Below are positions 26,011-37,203 of a DNA stretch of 64,000 nucleotides, in pieces. Position 1 is the first letter of the stretch. Each line of letters starts with the position of its first letter. Both the position numbers and the translations under genes were made by a program. Origin of the DNA: Myxococcales bacterium (lineage in GTDB: Bacteria; Myxococcota_A; Polyangia; Haliangiales; Haliangiaceae). The stretch is from positions 1-64,000 of the forward strand of contig JAEUJY010000113.1 of assembly GCA_016794525.1 (NCBI GenBank), in the 5' to 3' direction. The notes beneath the pieces are model-generated. The model saw only the letters and a list, made by a program, of their open reading frames with translations. It was not told where the DNA came from and ran no database searches.

Positions 26011-26736
26011 ATGGTCCTGGAGCAGCTGCTGATCCGCCCGCGCGGCGGCGCGGCGATGGTGCCGGTCGGCGGCGCGACCGCGGCGGCGGGGCTCGGCCTG
26101 GTCGGCGACCGCAGCGCGGCGCGCCACAGCCCGCGGCAGGTGCTGGTGACCAGCGGCGCGGTGCTGGCGCGGCACGACCTGACCGCCGCCGACGTCCGGG
26201 CGAACCTGGTGGTGGCGGGCGACGTCGACGCGCTGCGGTCGGGGACCGTGCTGCGCTTCGGCGCGGTGCGGATCCGGCTGACGCTGCCGTGCGAGGTGTG
26301 CCACCGCCTCGAGCGGGTCCGGCCGGGCCTGGCCCGCGCGCTCGCCGGCCGGCGCGGCATGCTCGGGCGGGTGCTCGACGACGGCGCGCTCGCGCCGGGG
26401 CTGGTCGGGGGCGTCGTCGGGCCGGCGCTGCCGGCGCTCGCCGACGACTGGCGCGCGCGGGTCGTCGATGTCCTCCGACACCTGCCGCGCGGCCGGGTGG
26501 TGACGACGACGCGGCTGGCGGCGATCGCCGGCGTCCAGGTCACGTACTGCCGGGCGCTGCCGGCGGTGCTGCGGCGCGCGCCGCCCGACGTCGCCGTCGA
26601 TCGGGTGATCCCGGCGGACCTGACGCGGCTGGCGGCGGACCAGCGCCAGCGGCTGGCCGCCGATGGCGTCGACGTCGACGACCTCGCCGCGGCGACGTGG
26701 GACGGCGCGGCCTACTACGCGGCGTCCGAGCCGTGA
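26011..26736 (+). CDS. MOSC domain fused to an inactive alkyltransferase-like domain
   Basis: Residues 1 to about 110 are a MOSC domain, a sulfur-carrier or sulfur-transfer fold: LVGDRSAARHSPRQVLVTS, ANLVVAGDVDALRSGTVLRFG and the cysteine motif LPCEVC (Cys94, Cys97). Residues about 145-225 match the DNA-binding domain of O6-alkylguanine alkyltransferases: WRARVVDVLRHLPRGRVVTT, LAAIAGV, then AVDRVI where active enzymes have PCHRV. The catalytic cysteine is replaced by Val196 and the histidine by Asp197, so this half would be a binder and not a transferase. I chose ATG 26011; GTG 25996 is possible. Confidence 0.8.
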   Translation: MVLEQLLIRPRGGAAMVPVGGATAAAGLGLVGDRSAARHSPRQVLVTSGAVLARHDLTAADVRANLVVAGDVDALRSGTVLRFGAVRIRLTLPCEVCHRLERVRPGLARALAGRRGMLGRVLDDGALAPGLVGGVVGPALPALADDWRARVVDVLRHLPRGRVVTTTRLAAIAGVQVTYCRALPAVLRRAPPDVAVDRVIPADLTRLAADQRQRLAADGVDVDDLAAATWDGAAYYAASEP

Positions 26737-26759
26737 GCCGCTGCGATACACTGCGGCGC

Positions 26760-27755
26760 ATGCGAACCTCGCTGTGCGCGGTGTCCCTGGCGCTCGCGCC
26801 GATGCTGCTGGCCGGCTGTCCGCGCGGGCTGGTCGGCGGATCGGCGTCGGGCAGCGCGTCGGTGCAGGTCGGCGCGACGGTGAGCATCCCGGATCCGCCG
26901 GCGAGCACGGCGACCCCGATCGACGACCGCGGCCAGGCCGAGGTCAAGCTGGCGGCGTGCGCGCGGGGCGACGTCGCGGCGCAGGTGACGATCGTCAGCG
27001 ACTTCGTCGACAGCTGCCACGAGATGATCGTGTGCGGCGGGCTGACCAACCAGTTCGGCGTGGCGATCGTCAGCGTCCTGTTGAGCGCGGCGCTGGGCAA
27101 GGATCTGGCGATCGGGTCGATCACGTACCAGGGCGACGGCGTCTACAAGGTCGGCGACGTGATGACGATGACGCTGGTGCTGGGGCGCGACACGTCGTGG
27201 GGCAAGGTCGGCGACGTGATCCCGTTCGACGTGATGCGCCTCGACAGCTACTTCACCGAGGCGACGGTGACGGCCAGCGCGAGCGTGTCGATCGGGCCCG
27301 GCGGGCGCGAGACCAAGCAGCAGCTGACCGTCAGCTTCGCCGGCGTCGGCCCGGGCGTCGAGCTGCTCGGGCTGGGCCCGAACCCGGCGTCGGGGGTGAA
27401 GGTCGACTTCCACGAGGTGGCGCGCTCGCTGGGCGGCGCGATCCAGACGGCGAACGTGATCACCGTCGACGACCGCAAGGGCGAGTCGCACATCGGCTAC
27501 CACCTGACCAGCGCGCCGCAGCGGTTCGGCGAGCTGCTCGGGCACGCGCCGCAGGGCATGACGCTGGCGTCGGTCGACGCGACCCGCGGCACGCAGCGGA
27601 TCGAGGTCACCGGCTGGGGCATGCAGTTCCAGCCGGGCAGCAGCGGCACGCTCGACGGCACGATCGATCTGACGGTCCACGGCGACTTCGACTACCGCGT
27701 GCACCTGGGCTACCCGCACCGCAAGGAGCCCGACGTCACGCTCGCCTGCCCGTGA
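26760..27755 (+). CDS. Secreted lipoprotein, unknown function
   Basis: A 331-residue protein starting MRTSLCAVSLALAPMLLAGC, a clear lipoprotein signal (LLAGC). After a Ser/Gly/Pro-rich linker the mature part has two close cysteines (DSCHEMIVCGG) and long beta-rich stretches such as VYKVGDVMTMTLVLGRDT and VTASASVSIGPGGRET, ending DVTLACP. No family recognised. It follows the MOSC fusion gene after 23 bases and may be in the same transcript. Confidence 0.75.
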   Translation: MRTSLCAVSLALAPMLLAGCPRGLVGGSASGSASVQVGATVSIPDPPASTATPIDDRGQAEVKLAACARGDVAAQVTIVSDFVDSCHEMIVCGGLTNQFGVAIVSVLLSAALGKDLAIGSITYQGDGVYKVGDVMTMTLVLGRDTSWGKVGDVIPFDVMRLDSYFTEATVTASASVSIGPGGRETKQQLTVSFAGVGPGVELLGLGPNPASGVKVDFHEVARSLGGAIQTANVITVDDRKGESHIGYHLTSAPQRFGELLGHAPQGMTLASVDATRGTQRIEVTGWGMQFQPGSSGTLDGTIDLTVHGDFDYRVHLGYPHRKEPDVTLACP

Positions 27756-27825
27756 GCGAACGGCGCCACCCGGGCGCCCGCGCACGCGGTCGCGGGCTGG
27801 CCACCGGCTTGCACTACCGGGCGCC

Positions 27826-28398
27826 ATGCAACCATCCAATCGAGTCGTCGCAGTCGTGGTGGGCGGATTGGTCGCGGCGGCGGCCCCGGCCGTGGCCGAC
27901 GAGGCGGTGGCGCCGACGCCGGTGCCGGTCCAGGCCACCGTGGTGGTGGCCGCCGAGGTCGCCGAACCGGAGCCGGTCGCCGTCGTCGTGGCGCAACAGC
28001 CGGCGGAGGTCACCGAGTACAGCCGCTGGGACAGCCGGACGTTCCTCACCGGCGTCGTGGTGTTCGGCGTCGGGTACGGCGCGGCGGCCATCGCCGCCGG
28101 CGTCAGCGACCGCAGCGCCGACGAGCGCCTGTACGTCCCGGTGGTCGGCCCGTGGCTCGACCTCGCCGATCGCGGCGACTGCGACGTCGGCAACCAGGCG
28201 TGTGACAACGAGACCACCAAGAAGGTGCTCATCGTCGCCGACGGCGTGGTCCAGGCGGTCGGCGTGCTGCTGGTCGTCGACGCGCTGCTGTTCCCGACCC
28301 AGGTCCACCGCACCACCGTCGCCGGGAACGACGTCCGGTTGACGCCGGTGGCGATGGGCCGCGGCGGTCGCGGGCTCGCGGTCGCCGGCTCGTTCTGA
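27826..28398 (+). CDS. Envelope protein with signal peptide, unknown function
   Basis: A 190-residue protein: a signal peptide (AVVVGGLVAAAAPAVADE), a Val/Ala/Pro linker, two hydrophobic segments (TFLTGVVVFGVGYGAAAIAAG and VLIVADGVVQAVGVLLVVDALL) and a short end GGRGLAVAGSF. The final AVxGSF resembles the end of the protein at 15191, which also has two late hydrophobic segments, so they may belong to one loose family. A cysteine pair (GDCDVGNQACDN) lies between the segments. Function unknown. Confidence 0.7.
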   Translation: MQPSNRVVAVVVGGLVAAAAPAVADEAVAPTPVPVQATVVVAAEVAEPEPVAVVVAQQPAEVTEYSRWDSRTFLTGVVVFGVGYGAAAIAAGVSDRSADERLYVPVVGPWLDLADRGDCDVGNQACDNETTKKVLIVADGVVQAVGVLLVVDALLFPTQVHRTTVAGNDVRLTPVAMGRGGRGLAVAGSF

Positions 28399-28535
28399 TC
28401 CGCGCGCCGACGTGCGTCGCCCGGACGCCCGCCGTGCGCCCCGGCACGCTCGGCGATCGGATCGTCGCGATACCCGACCGTTATCCATGCGGGCCCCGAT
28501 CGGCGCTGCATGGATGCGCCCCCGGCGCTCGTACC

Positions 28536-29456
28536 ATGCGCACGATGACCGACCGGATCGATGTTGGACCCGGGGCCTGCGCGCGCTGTGACGCGGCGGC
28601 CGAGCGCAACCTGTGTGCGGCGTGCGCCGACGACCTCGACGCGCCGCTGGCGATGGTCCCCGAGCAGCTGCTGTCGGCGTGCGTGCGCCCGCTCGACGCG
28701 GCGCTGGTGGATCGCTGGGGCCGCGCCCACCGGCTGGCGGCGACGACGCTGATCGGGCGCGTGCCCCAGGCGACCGGCGTGGCGATCCTGACCGGCGTGG
28801 TGTCGCGTCGCCACGCCGAGCTGCGCCGCGATCGCGCCGGCGCGTGGTGGGTCCGCGACCTGGGCTCGGCCAACGGCACGTTCGTCGACGAACGGCGGGT
28901 CGACGGCGAGGCGCCGCTGGCCCACGGCGCGCGGCTGACGTTCGGCTCGGTGGGCGTGTACTTCGTGTTCGACCGCGGCCGGCTGCGCGACCGGGTCGAG
29001 GCGGGCGCGGCCGTCACGGTGCGCCCCGACGCGCAGCGGCCCGCGGTCGCGGCGCCGATCGACGACTTCGACGCCGAGGAGCCGACCTTCGCCGGCATGC
29101 CGTCGGTCGCGCTGACGTTCGTCGAGGCGCCCAGCGGCGGCGGCGGCTACCTGGCGGCCGGCGGCAACCAGGTGCGCCTCACCGACACCCAGTTCGCGAT
29201 GGTGCTGACGATGGCGCAGCGGATGGCCGCCGAGGCGACGGTGGCGCCGGTGGTGCGCGGGTTCGTGCCGTCCGGGCAGCTGATCGCCGATCTGCCGTGG
29301 GACGCCCACGATCCCGACGAGGGGCACCTCAAGCAGCTGGTGCGCCGCACCCGCAAGGCGCTCGAGGCGGCCCACCTCGGCGATCTGATCGAGTCGCGGC
29401 GCGGGTTCGGCTACCGGCTGCGCGTGATGCCGGCCCCGGGGAGCACCGGGCTGTGA
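28536..29456 (+). CDS. Zinc-ribbon / FHA / winged-helix protein
   Basis: About 306 residues in three parts. The N-terminus has CARC and CAAC pairs, a probable zinc ribbon. An FHA domain follows (about 70-150) with LIGR, SRRHAEL and NGTFVDERRV, which reads phosphothreonine. The C-terminal ~80 residues end LKQLVRRTRKALEAAHLGDLIESRRGFGYRL when read across the motif, the form of the OmpR-type winged helix. The whole suggests a regulator switched by a Ser/Thr kinase. A paralogue with the same layout is at 37204-38100. The start is ATG 28536 or 28545. Confidence 0.82.
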   Translation: MRTMTDRIDVGPGACARCDAAAERNLCAACADDLDAPLAMVPEQLLSACVRPLDAALVDRWGRAHRLAATTLIGRVPQATGVAILTGVVSRRHAELRRDRAGAWWVRDLGSANGTFVDERRVDGEAPLAHGARLTFGSVGVYFVFDRGRLRDRVEAGAAVTVRPDAQRPAVAAPIDDFDAEEPTFAGMPSVALTFVEAPSGGGGYLAAGGNQVRLTDTQFAMVLTMAQRMAAEATVAPVVRGFVPSGQLIADLPWDAHDPDEGHLKQLVRRTRKALEAAHLGDLIESRRGFGYRLRVMPAPGSTGL

Positions 29457-29539
29457 CGCGGCGGAAGGGTAGCGCCGGGGTTGCCGGCGCCGGATTTCCG
29501 CGACGGACCGACCGCCTCGCGCTACCAAGGTAGACCACC

Positions 29540-32232
<2,693 letters not shown>

Positions 32233-32236
<4 letters not shown>

Positions 32237-32847
32237 CCCGCCGGGTGGTGATCGTCGACGACGATCCCGGCTCGCGGCAGACCGCCGAGGCGATGTTGCT
32301 GCCGCTCGGCCTGGAGCTGCGGATCCTGGCCGGCGGCGCGGCGCTGCTCGACGAGCTGGCGTCACCGCCCGCCGACGTGGTCGTGTGCGACGTGATGATG
32401 CCGGCGGTCGACGGCTTCGCGGTGTGCCGCGCGGTGCGGGCCCACCCGCAGTGGCGGTACGTGCCGGTGATCCTGCTGACCGCGCTCGGCGACCGCGACG
32501 CGATCGTGGCCGGCCTCGAGGCGGGCGCCGACGAGTTCGTGACCAAGCCCGCCGAGGGCGCGGTGCTGCGCGCCCGGGTGCAGGCGATGCTGCGGGTGCG
32601 CGACCGCTACCTCGCGCTCGCCGCGGCGACGCCGCCCCCGTCGGACCGCCTCGCCGAGTTGGTGGCGACGTCCGGCCTCACGGCGCGCGAGCGCGAGGTG
32701 CTCGATCTGCTGGTGCTCGGGCGCAGCCACGGCGACATCGCCCAGGTGCTGGGCATCAGCGAGCGCACGTCGAAGTTCCACCAGGGCAACCTGCTGGCCA
32801 AGCTGGGCGCCGAGTCGCGCCTCGACCTCATGCGGCTGCTCCGGTGA
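32233..32847 (+). CDS. LuxR/NarL-type response regulator
   Basis: A 204-residue protein with a receiver domain (VVIVDDDPGSRQ, the acceptor aspartate in VCDVMMP, FVTKP lysine) and a C-terminal LuxR/GerE helix-turn-helix (LTAREREVLDLLVLGRSHGDI, ISERTSKFHQGNLLAKLG). The GTG at 32233 overlaps the TGA of the hybrid kinase, so the two are coupled and probably form a pathway from the kinase to DNA. Confidence 0.9.
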
Positions 32848-32862
32848 ACCCGACGGGGCGGT

Positions 32863-33831
32863 TCACGCGGCGAGCGCCACCCAGGCCCGGAACGCGGAGG
32901 CCAGCGCGGGGTCGAGGCCGCTGCGATCGGTCGCGGCGCGCCCCGCGCTCGAGGCGATGAGGGGGGCGGCGTGGGCCGCGCGCGCGCACGTGACGGTGTG
33001 GCTCACGTCGAGCACCCGGAAGATCCGGGCCAGGCGAGGGATCTGCTCGCGGTGGAGCCCGTTGGGGTAGCCCTGCCCATCCCAGCGCTCGTGGTGGGAC
33101 CGGAGGATCGTCGTCAGCGCCCCGGTGCCGTCGAGCGCCTCGACTACCGAGGCCCCGATCTCGGTGTGACGGAACAGCGTCGCGTGGTCGTCGTGCGACA
33201 TCGGCGCGACGCCGATGACGAGGTCGTGGGGCACGTCGCTCTCGCCGAGATCGTGGAGCGCGGCGGCGTGGGCCAGCGCGGCGCAGTCATCGCTCGCCAG
33301 CCCCAGATGGCGGCTGAAGCCGACGCACCACTCGGTCAGCTGGCTGCGGATCGACACCCGCGCGGGGTGCTGGACCCGCACCAGCGACGTCAGCGCGGCC
33401 AGCACCCGTGCGGTGGGCCGCTCGCGGTCCCACGCCCGACGCAGCCGCGCCATCGCCCGCAGGCGGAAGCCGAGGTGGCTCCGGCTGATCGGCTTCTCGA
33501 GGTACTCGTCGCAGCCGGCGGCGTACGCCGCGCGGTGCGCGTCGACCGCGTCGAGCGAGCCCATCATCAGGAGCGGGACGCCGTCGAGCGCCGGCACCCC
33601 GCGGAGCAGGCGGCACAGGTGGTGACCGGTCGCGCCGGGTTGCTTGGCGTCGACCACGATCGCGTCGGGTCGCGCCGCCAGCAGGGTGGCCACGACGGTC
33701 GCCGCGGTGGTGCCGAGTTGGGCCGGCTCGATCACGGCGAGCGCGAAGTCAGGCGCCGCGATCACCGAGCGCAGCACGGCGTGGTCGCCGGCCTCGCCGC
33801 CGACGACGATCACCCGGATCGCGGTGCTCAC
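32863..33831 (-). CDS. HD-GYP phosphodiesterase response regulator
   Basis: About 322 residues. The first ~125 are a receiver-like domain (VIVVGGEAGDHAV, acceptor-type aspartate in AIVVDAKQPG, EYLEKP). The remainder is an HD-GYP domain, which degrades cyclic di-GMP: HAAALHDLGESD supplies the HD pair, HTEIGASVVE and HHERWDGQGYPNGL supply the GYP motif. The acidic pocket at the receiver start (usually DD) is altered (GGEAGD), so phosphorylation may not be normal. GTG 33831 overlaps the previous stop. It is the last gene of the operon from 36640. Confidence 0.87.
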   Translation of the reverse strand: MSTAIRVIVVGGEAGDHAVLRSVIAAPDFALAVIEPAQLGTTAATVVATLLAARPDAIVVDAKQPGATGHHLCRLLRGVPALDGVPLLMMGSLDAVDAHRAAYAAGCDEYLEKPISRSHLGFRLRAMARLRRAWDRERPTARVLAALTSLVRVQHPARVSIRSQLTEWCVGFSRHLGLASDDCAALAHAAALHDLGESDVPHDLVIGVAPMSHDDHATLFRHTEIGASVVEALDGTGALTTILRSHHERWDGQGYPNGLHREQIPRLARIFRVLDVSHTVTCARAAHAAPLIASSAGRAATDRSGLDPALASAFRAWVALAA

Positions 33832-34631
33832 GGGTGGTCCCCGATCGCGAGGCACCGCGAGGTCACGAGCGCCAGCTGGCCGCGGTCGCGCGGCACGACG
33901 GCGAACAACAGCCCCTGGCGCCACCAGCCGAGGACGCTGTCGCCGGTGGTCGTGCTGGCCAGCGCCATCCGTGGGTGGACGCCGAGCTCGTGCGCCGCCA
34001 GCGGCAAGGCGCGCGCCCAGGCGCTCATCGCGACGAGCCCATCGACGGTGGCGGCGCTGTCCCGGAACGCGACCGGGCGCAGCGCGTCGCCGGTGGGATC
34101 GGCGGCGAACACCGCGACCGGGACGTCGGGCAGGTCGAGCGCGGCGAGCTCGCCGGCGGCCGCGGCGGCCTCGTCGGGCACCGCCGACGCGATCACCTCG
34201 CCGAGGAGGTCGAGCGGCGCGAAGCTGACCTCGGGGTGGTAGGCGGCGAGCCGCGGCGTCCAGGTCAACGGCGCCGGCCGGGCGCACAGCACGATCAGCG
34301 ACTCGGCCGAGTGGGCGCGCAGCGCCGCCTCGAGCGCCGCGGTGGACAGCCAGCCCTCCGCGACCAGCGTCTCGCCGAGCAGCCGGCCCTCCCGTCGGCA
34401 GCGCTCGTAGACGCTGTCGAGGGCGGCGTCGGGGATCGCGGCGTGGTGCTGCAGCAGGTCGCGCAGCCGACGCTGCAGGCCGTCGGCGGCGACCCAGCAG
34501 ACCCGGCCGCGGTCGACGAAGATCGCGCCGAACGGCGGTTCGCCGAACGACAGGATGCCCGAGGCGTCGGGCGGGAGCGCCTCGACCCGGGCCAGCGCCG
34601 CGATCAGCGTGGTCCACGCGCCGGGCGTCAC
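33828..34631 (-). CDS. DUF4388 (PATAN-type) signalling protein
   Basis: A 267-residue protein from GTG 34631. Residues about 10-110 have the DUF4388 pattern: SGILSFGEPPFGAIFVDRGRVCWVA followed by a helical part with GRLLGETLVAEGWLSTAALEAALRAHS. The remainder (PLDLLGEVIASAVPDEAA to the end) resembles a roadblock-like or sensor fold, ending GLLFAVVPRDRGQLALV. DUF4388 proteins accompany Mgl-type GTPases and receivers in myxobacteria. It overlaps both neighbours by four bases. Exact role unknown. Confidence 0.75.
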   Translation of the reverse strand: MTPGAWTTLIAALARVEALPPDASGILSFGEPPFGAIFVDRGRVCWVAADGLQRRLRDLLQHHAAIPDAALDSVYERCRREGRLLGETLVAEGWLSTAALEAALRAHSAESLIVLCARPAPLTWTPRLAAYHPEVSFAPLDLLGEVIASAVPDEAAAAAGELAALDLPDVPVAVFAADPTGDALRPVAFRDSAATVDGLVAMSAWARALPLAAHELGVHPRMALASTTTGDSVLGWWRQGLLFAVVPRDRGQLALVTSRCLAIGDHP

Positions 34632-35026
34632 GACGCCATCCCCCAGGTCTCGAGCTCGCGCCCGAGCGTCGCTTCCAGGGCGGCCAGCGCCGCGCGGCAG
34701 GAGAGCTGGATCAGCGTCAGGTTCGCCGAGTGGTCGCACTCGAGCACCAGCGCCAGCCGCGACGACTGGCGGCTGGCCTCGATGACGATCACCCCGTGCG
34801 CGAGCACCAGCACGTACTCGACGAAGGGCGCCGGCGCGACGTCGCCGCGTGGCGTCGCGCGTGGGGTGAGGCAGCGCGCCGCGGCCCGGACCAGCGGCTC
34901 GTAGTCCGACGCCCGCGCCTCGCCATGGCCGGCGAGGAAGAAGGCCTCCGGCAGCAGCACCAGCGCCGCGCGGAGGAGGCCGGGCACGTCGCCGCACGCG
35001 CGGGCGATGGCGTCGCCGGCGATCAT
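34628..35026 (-). CDS. Roadblock-like protein
   Basis: A 132-residue protein from ATG 35026. The alternation of helix (PGLLRAALVLLPEAFFLAG), central strands (EYVLVLAHGVIVIEAS, RLALVLECDHSANLTLIQ) and closing helix (SCRAALAALEATLGRELETW) resembles the roadblock/LC7 fold, though it is more diverged than the protein at 36275. It overlaps the MglA-like gene stop (ATGA), so both are probably made in fixed ratio and may bind each other. Confidence 0.65.
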   Translation of the reverse strand: MIAGDAIARACGDVPGLLRAALVLLPEAFFLAGHGEARASDYEPLVRAAARCLTPRATPRGDVAPAPFVEYVLVLAHGVIVIEASRQSSRLALVLECDHSANLTLIQLSCRAALAALEATLGRELETWGMAS

Positions 35027-36264
35027 CGCGCGCCTCCCACGGGCGCCGGCACCAGCCCGACGAACCGCGGCCGGCCGGCGTCGTCGACGCCGACGTTGTC
35101 GAGGGCGCACGCCAGCGCGAGGTCGTGCCGCGCGCAGTGGTGACGGGCCGCGGCCAGCAACGCGGTGGCCGCGGCGGGCGTGAGGTCGCCGGCGTCGGTC
35201 CGCTCGCGCAGCGTGGGTTCGTCGGCGACGACCTGCCACAGCCGCCAGCCACTGGCGCCGTCGGCAGCGACCAGCACGCAGCGCCGCGCCGACAGCACGT
35301 CGCCGGCGCGGGCGTGGGTCCCGGCCCAGGCGATCAGCGCGCCGCGCGCGCGGTCGAGGTCGCGATAGCGGGCGTCGCGCCACGAGTGGACGCGCCAGCC
35401 GCCGGGCAGCTGGAGCTGCCAGCCGTCGGGCGCGGCGGTGACCGTCTGGCGGTGGGGCGGCAGGGCGCCCAGCACGATCCGCCCGTCGACCGGCGGCCAC
35501 ACGCAGCCGACCGGGACGTCGACGCTGGGCGGCGCGGGCGGCGTCGCCACCGGCGTGGGCGTGGGCGTGGCGTCGACGGCGGCGTCGACCGGCTCCTCCT
35601 CGGGCGGCGCCGGCTCGACCGCGAGCCCGCGCAACACGCCGAGCACCTCGTCGCGGTCGCCGAGCACGGTCCGCCCGGTCGCCAGTCGACCGGCGGCCTG
35701 CTCCGCGCGCACGCGATCGAGCGCCAACCGGATCGCGAAGACGAACGCCTCGCGAACGCCGCCGCCGTCGTGCGCCGTCGACTCGACGATCGCGACCCGC
35801 GCCGCGGCGAGCGCCGTGCGCAGCTCGTCCAGCGGTAGCGCCGTCGGATGGTCGCGATGGTTGGCCTGGAACACCACGCCGACGGGCGTGCCCGGGCGCA
35901 GCGCCAGCCGGCGCACGAGGTCGTGCAGCCGATCGAGCGTCGTGGCCCAGGCGCGGGCGCGGGTATCGCCGACGAAGACGATGACGTCGGCGCGATCGAG
36001 GAACAACGCCCGCCGGCGCACCCAGCGACGCTGGCCGGGCACCGAGGCGATCTCGCAGCGCAGCGGGTTGCCGTCGAAGCGACCGCCGGTGTGCTCGACC
36101 CAGTCGAAGAAGACCGTGCGGCCGTCGCGGGCCTCGGGCGTGCAGACCTCGCGGCCGAAGCCGCGCGCCAGCGCGTAGACGCTGGAGGTCTTGCCGGCGC
36201 GCGGCGGACCGTCGTAGACGACGCTCAGCACGATCGCGTGATCCTCGGGGTCGACGACGGCCAC
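35023..36264 (-). CDS. MglA-like small GTPase with C-terminal extension
   Basis: A 413-residue protein. The first ~200 residues are an MglA-type Ras-like GTPase: P-loop DGPPRAGKTS (18-27), VFFDWVE, the switch II motif SVPGQ, DVIVFVGDTRA, and FQANHRDHPTALPLDELR, which aligns with the NKRD guanine motif of MglA but has His in place of Lys. A Pro/Thr linker leads to a ~150-residue C-terminal domain (RIVLGALPPHRQTV, CALDNVGVDDAGRPRFVGL) that is unlike MglA; its DNVGVDDAGRPRF phrase resembles a kinase-like DFG region. MglA sets cell polarity in gliding bacteria. Confidence 0.82.
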   Translation of the reverse strand: MAVVDPEDHAIVLSVVYDGPPRAGKTSSVYALARGFGREVCTPEARDGRTVFFDWVEHTGGRFDGNPLRCEIASVPGQRRWVRRRALFLDRADVIVFVGDTRARAWATTLDRLHDLVRRLALRPGTPVGVVFQANHRDHPTALPLDELRTALAAARVAIVESTAHDGGGVREAFVFAIRLALDRVRAEQAAGRLATGRTVLGDRDEVLGVLRGLAVEPAPPEEEPVDAAVDATPTPTPVATPPAPPSVDVPVGCVWPPVDGRIVLGALPPHRQTVTAAPDGWQLQLPGGWRVHSWRDARYRDLDRARGALIAWAGTHARAGDVLSARRCVLVAADGASGWRLWQVVADEPTLRERTDAGDLTPAAATALLAAARHHCARHDLALACALDNVGVDDAGRPRFVGLVPAPVGGAR

Positions 36265-36274
36265 GGCGCGCTCA

Positions 36275-36640
36275 TCAGGCGACCAGCAGGTCCTTCTCGA
36301 TCGCGCGCAGCTGGAGCCGCGCCATCGCGAGGTTGGCGCGGCTCTTGTCGAGCACCAGGTAGATGAACAAGGCGTCGTTCGTGCCGAGCGGGCGGATCAG
36401 GTGGTACGCCTTGCCCAGCGTGATCAGCATGTCCTCGATCTGATCGTTCAGGTTGAGCGCCTTCATGGTCTTGCGCTTGGCGCGGACCACCTCGGTGTTG
36501 CCGGCGGCGGCGATCTCGAGATCGAGCGGGCCGGAGCCGCTCGACGCGAGCGTCATGCCGCTGTTGCTGTCGACGATGCAGGCGCCGGTACATCCCTCGA
36601 TCTCGAGGAGCTTCGGCATGGTCTCGCGGGCGTTGGCCAT
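36275..36640 (-). CDS. Roadblock/LC7 protein (MglB-like), first gene of GTPase operon
   Basis: A 121-residue roadblock protein: LLEIEGCTGACIVDSNSGMTL, EIAAAGNTEVVRAKRK, LITLGKAYHLIRPL, DALFIYLVLDKSRANLAMAR. Roadblock dimers act as GTPase-activating or scaffold partners for MglA-type GTPases, and an MglA-like gene begins 10 bases downstream. It opens the minus-strand operon 36640 to 32863. AAAGG lies 11 bases ahead of the ATG. Upstream to 36906 I see no further gene. Confidence 0.87.
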   Translation of the reverse strand: MANARETMPKLLEIEGCTGACIVDSNSGMTLASSGSGPLDLEIAAAGNTEVVRAKRKTMKALNLNDQIEDMLITLGKAYHLIRPLGTNDALFIYLVLDKSRANLAMARLQLRAIEKDLLVA

Positions 36641-36906
36641 CGGGTCGTTACCTTTCGTTGCGTGTGCGGGTGGGGACGCTCCCGGTGTAGCGGTCGCGCG
36701 CGCGGCGCGGACCTGTTCGATCGGACAGGGCGGCCTCGCCCGCCGCGCCCTGGCGCGCAGCGGCGTGAGCGGCCTCCGCCGCGCTACCCCGCGCGTACCC
36801 GCCGCCGCCCGCGGCGCCCCACCCCAGCTCGGTGCCTAGCCGGCGCCTACCCTGCGCCACCCCGCGGGTCACCCGCCGCGGGTGACGCGGTCGCTAGGAT
36901 GCGGCC

Positions 36907-37200
36907 ATGTTCGATGTCGAGCCGACGCCATTGCCGCCGCCGCCCGTCGAGCTGACCCGCTACGCGGTGGCGGGCCGCTACGTCCTCGAGGGCCCGCTGG
37001 GGGAGGGCGGCATGGGCCGCGTCCACCGGGTGCGGCACCGCCACCTCGGCCGCGCCTTCGCGCTCAAGGTGATCGCGCCGTCGTTCCGCGACGCCGGGGC
37101 CCAGCGGGTGCAAGTCGCGCTGTGGCTGGCGCGCACGTCGGCGCCGGGGGCCGAGGTCCACGCCTTCTTGCGGCTGCGCCGGCTGCGCGACCCGGCGTGA
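36907..37200 (+). pseudogene. Ser/Thr kinase N-lobe remnant
   Basis: The 97-residue product begins like a Hanks kinase: [18 protein letters not shown] is the glycine loop and [10 protein letters not shown] holds the ATP-binding lysine. Immediately afterwards (from about 37085) the sequence stops resembling a kinase: no helix C glutamate, HRD or DFG follows, and it ends after [11 protein letters not shown] at 37200. It cannot be an active kinase. It runs tail-to-tail, four bases apart, into the FHA gene at 37204. I see no simple frameshift that would restore the rest, so a deletion is likely. Confidence 0.65.
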
Positions 37201-37203
37201 CGG

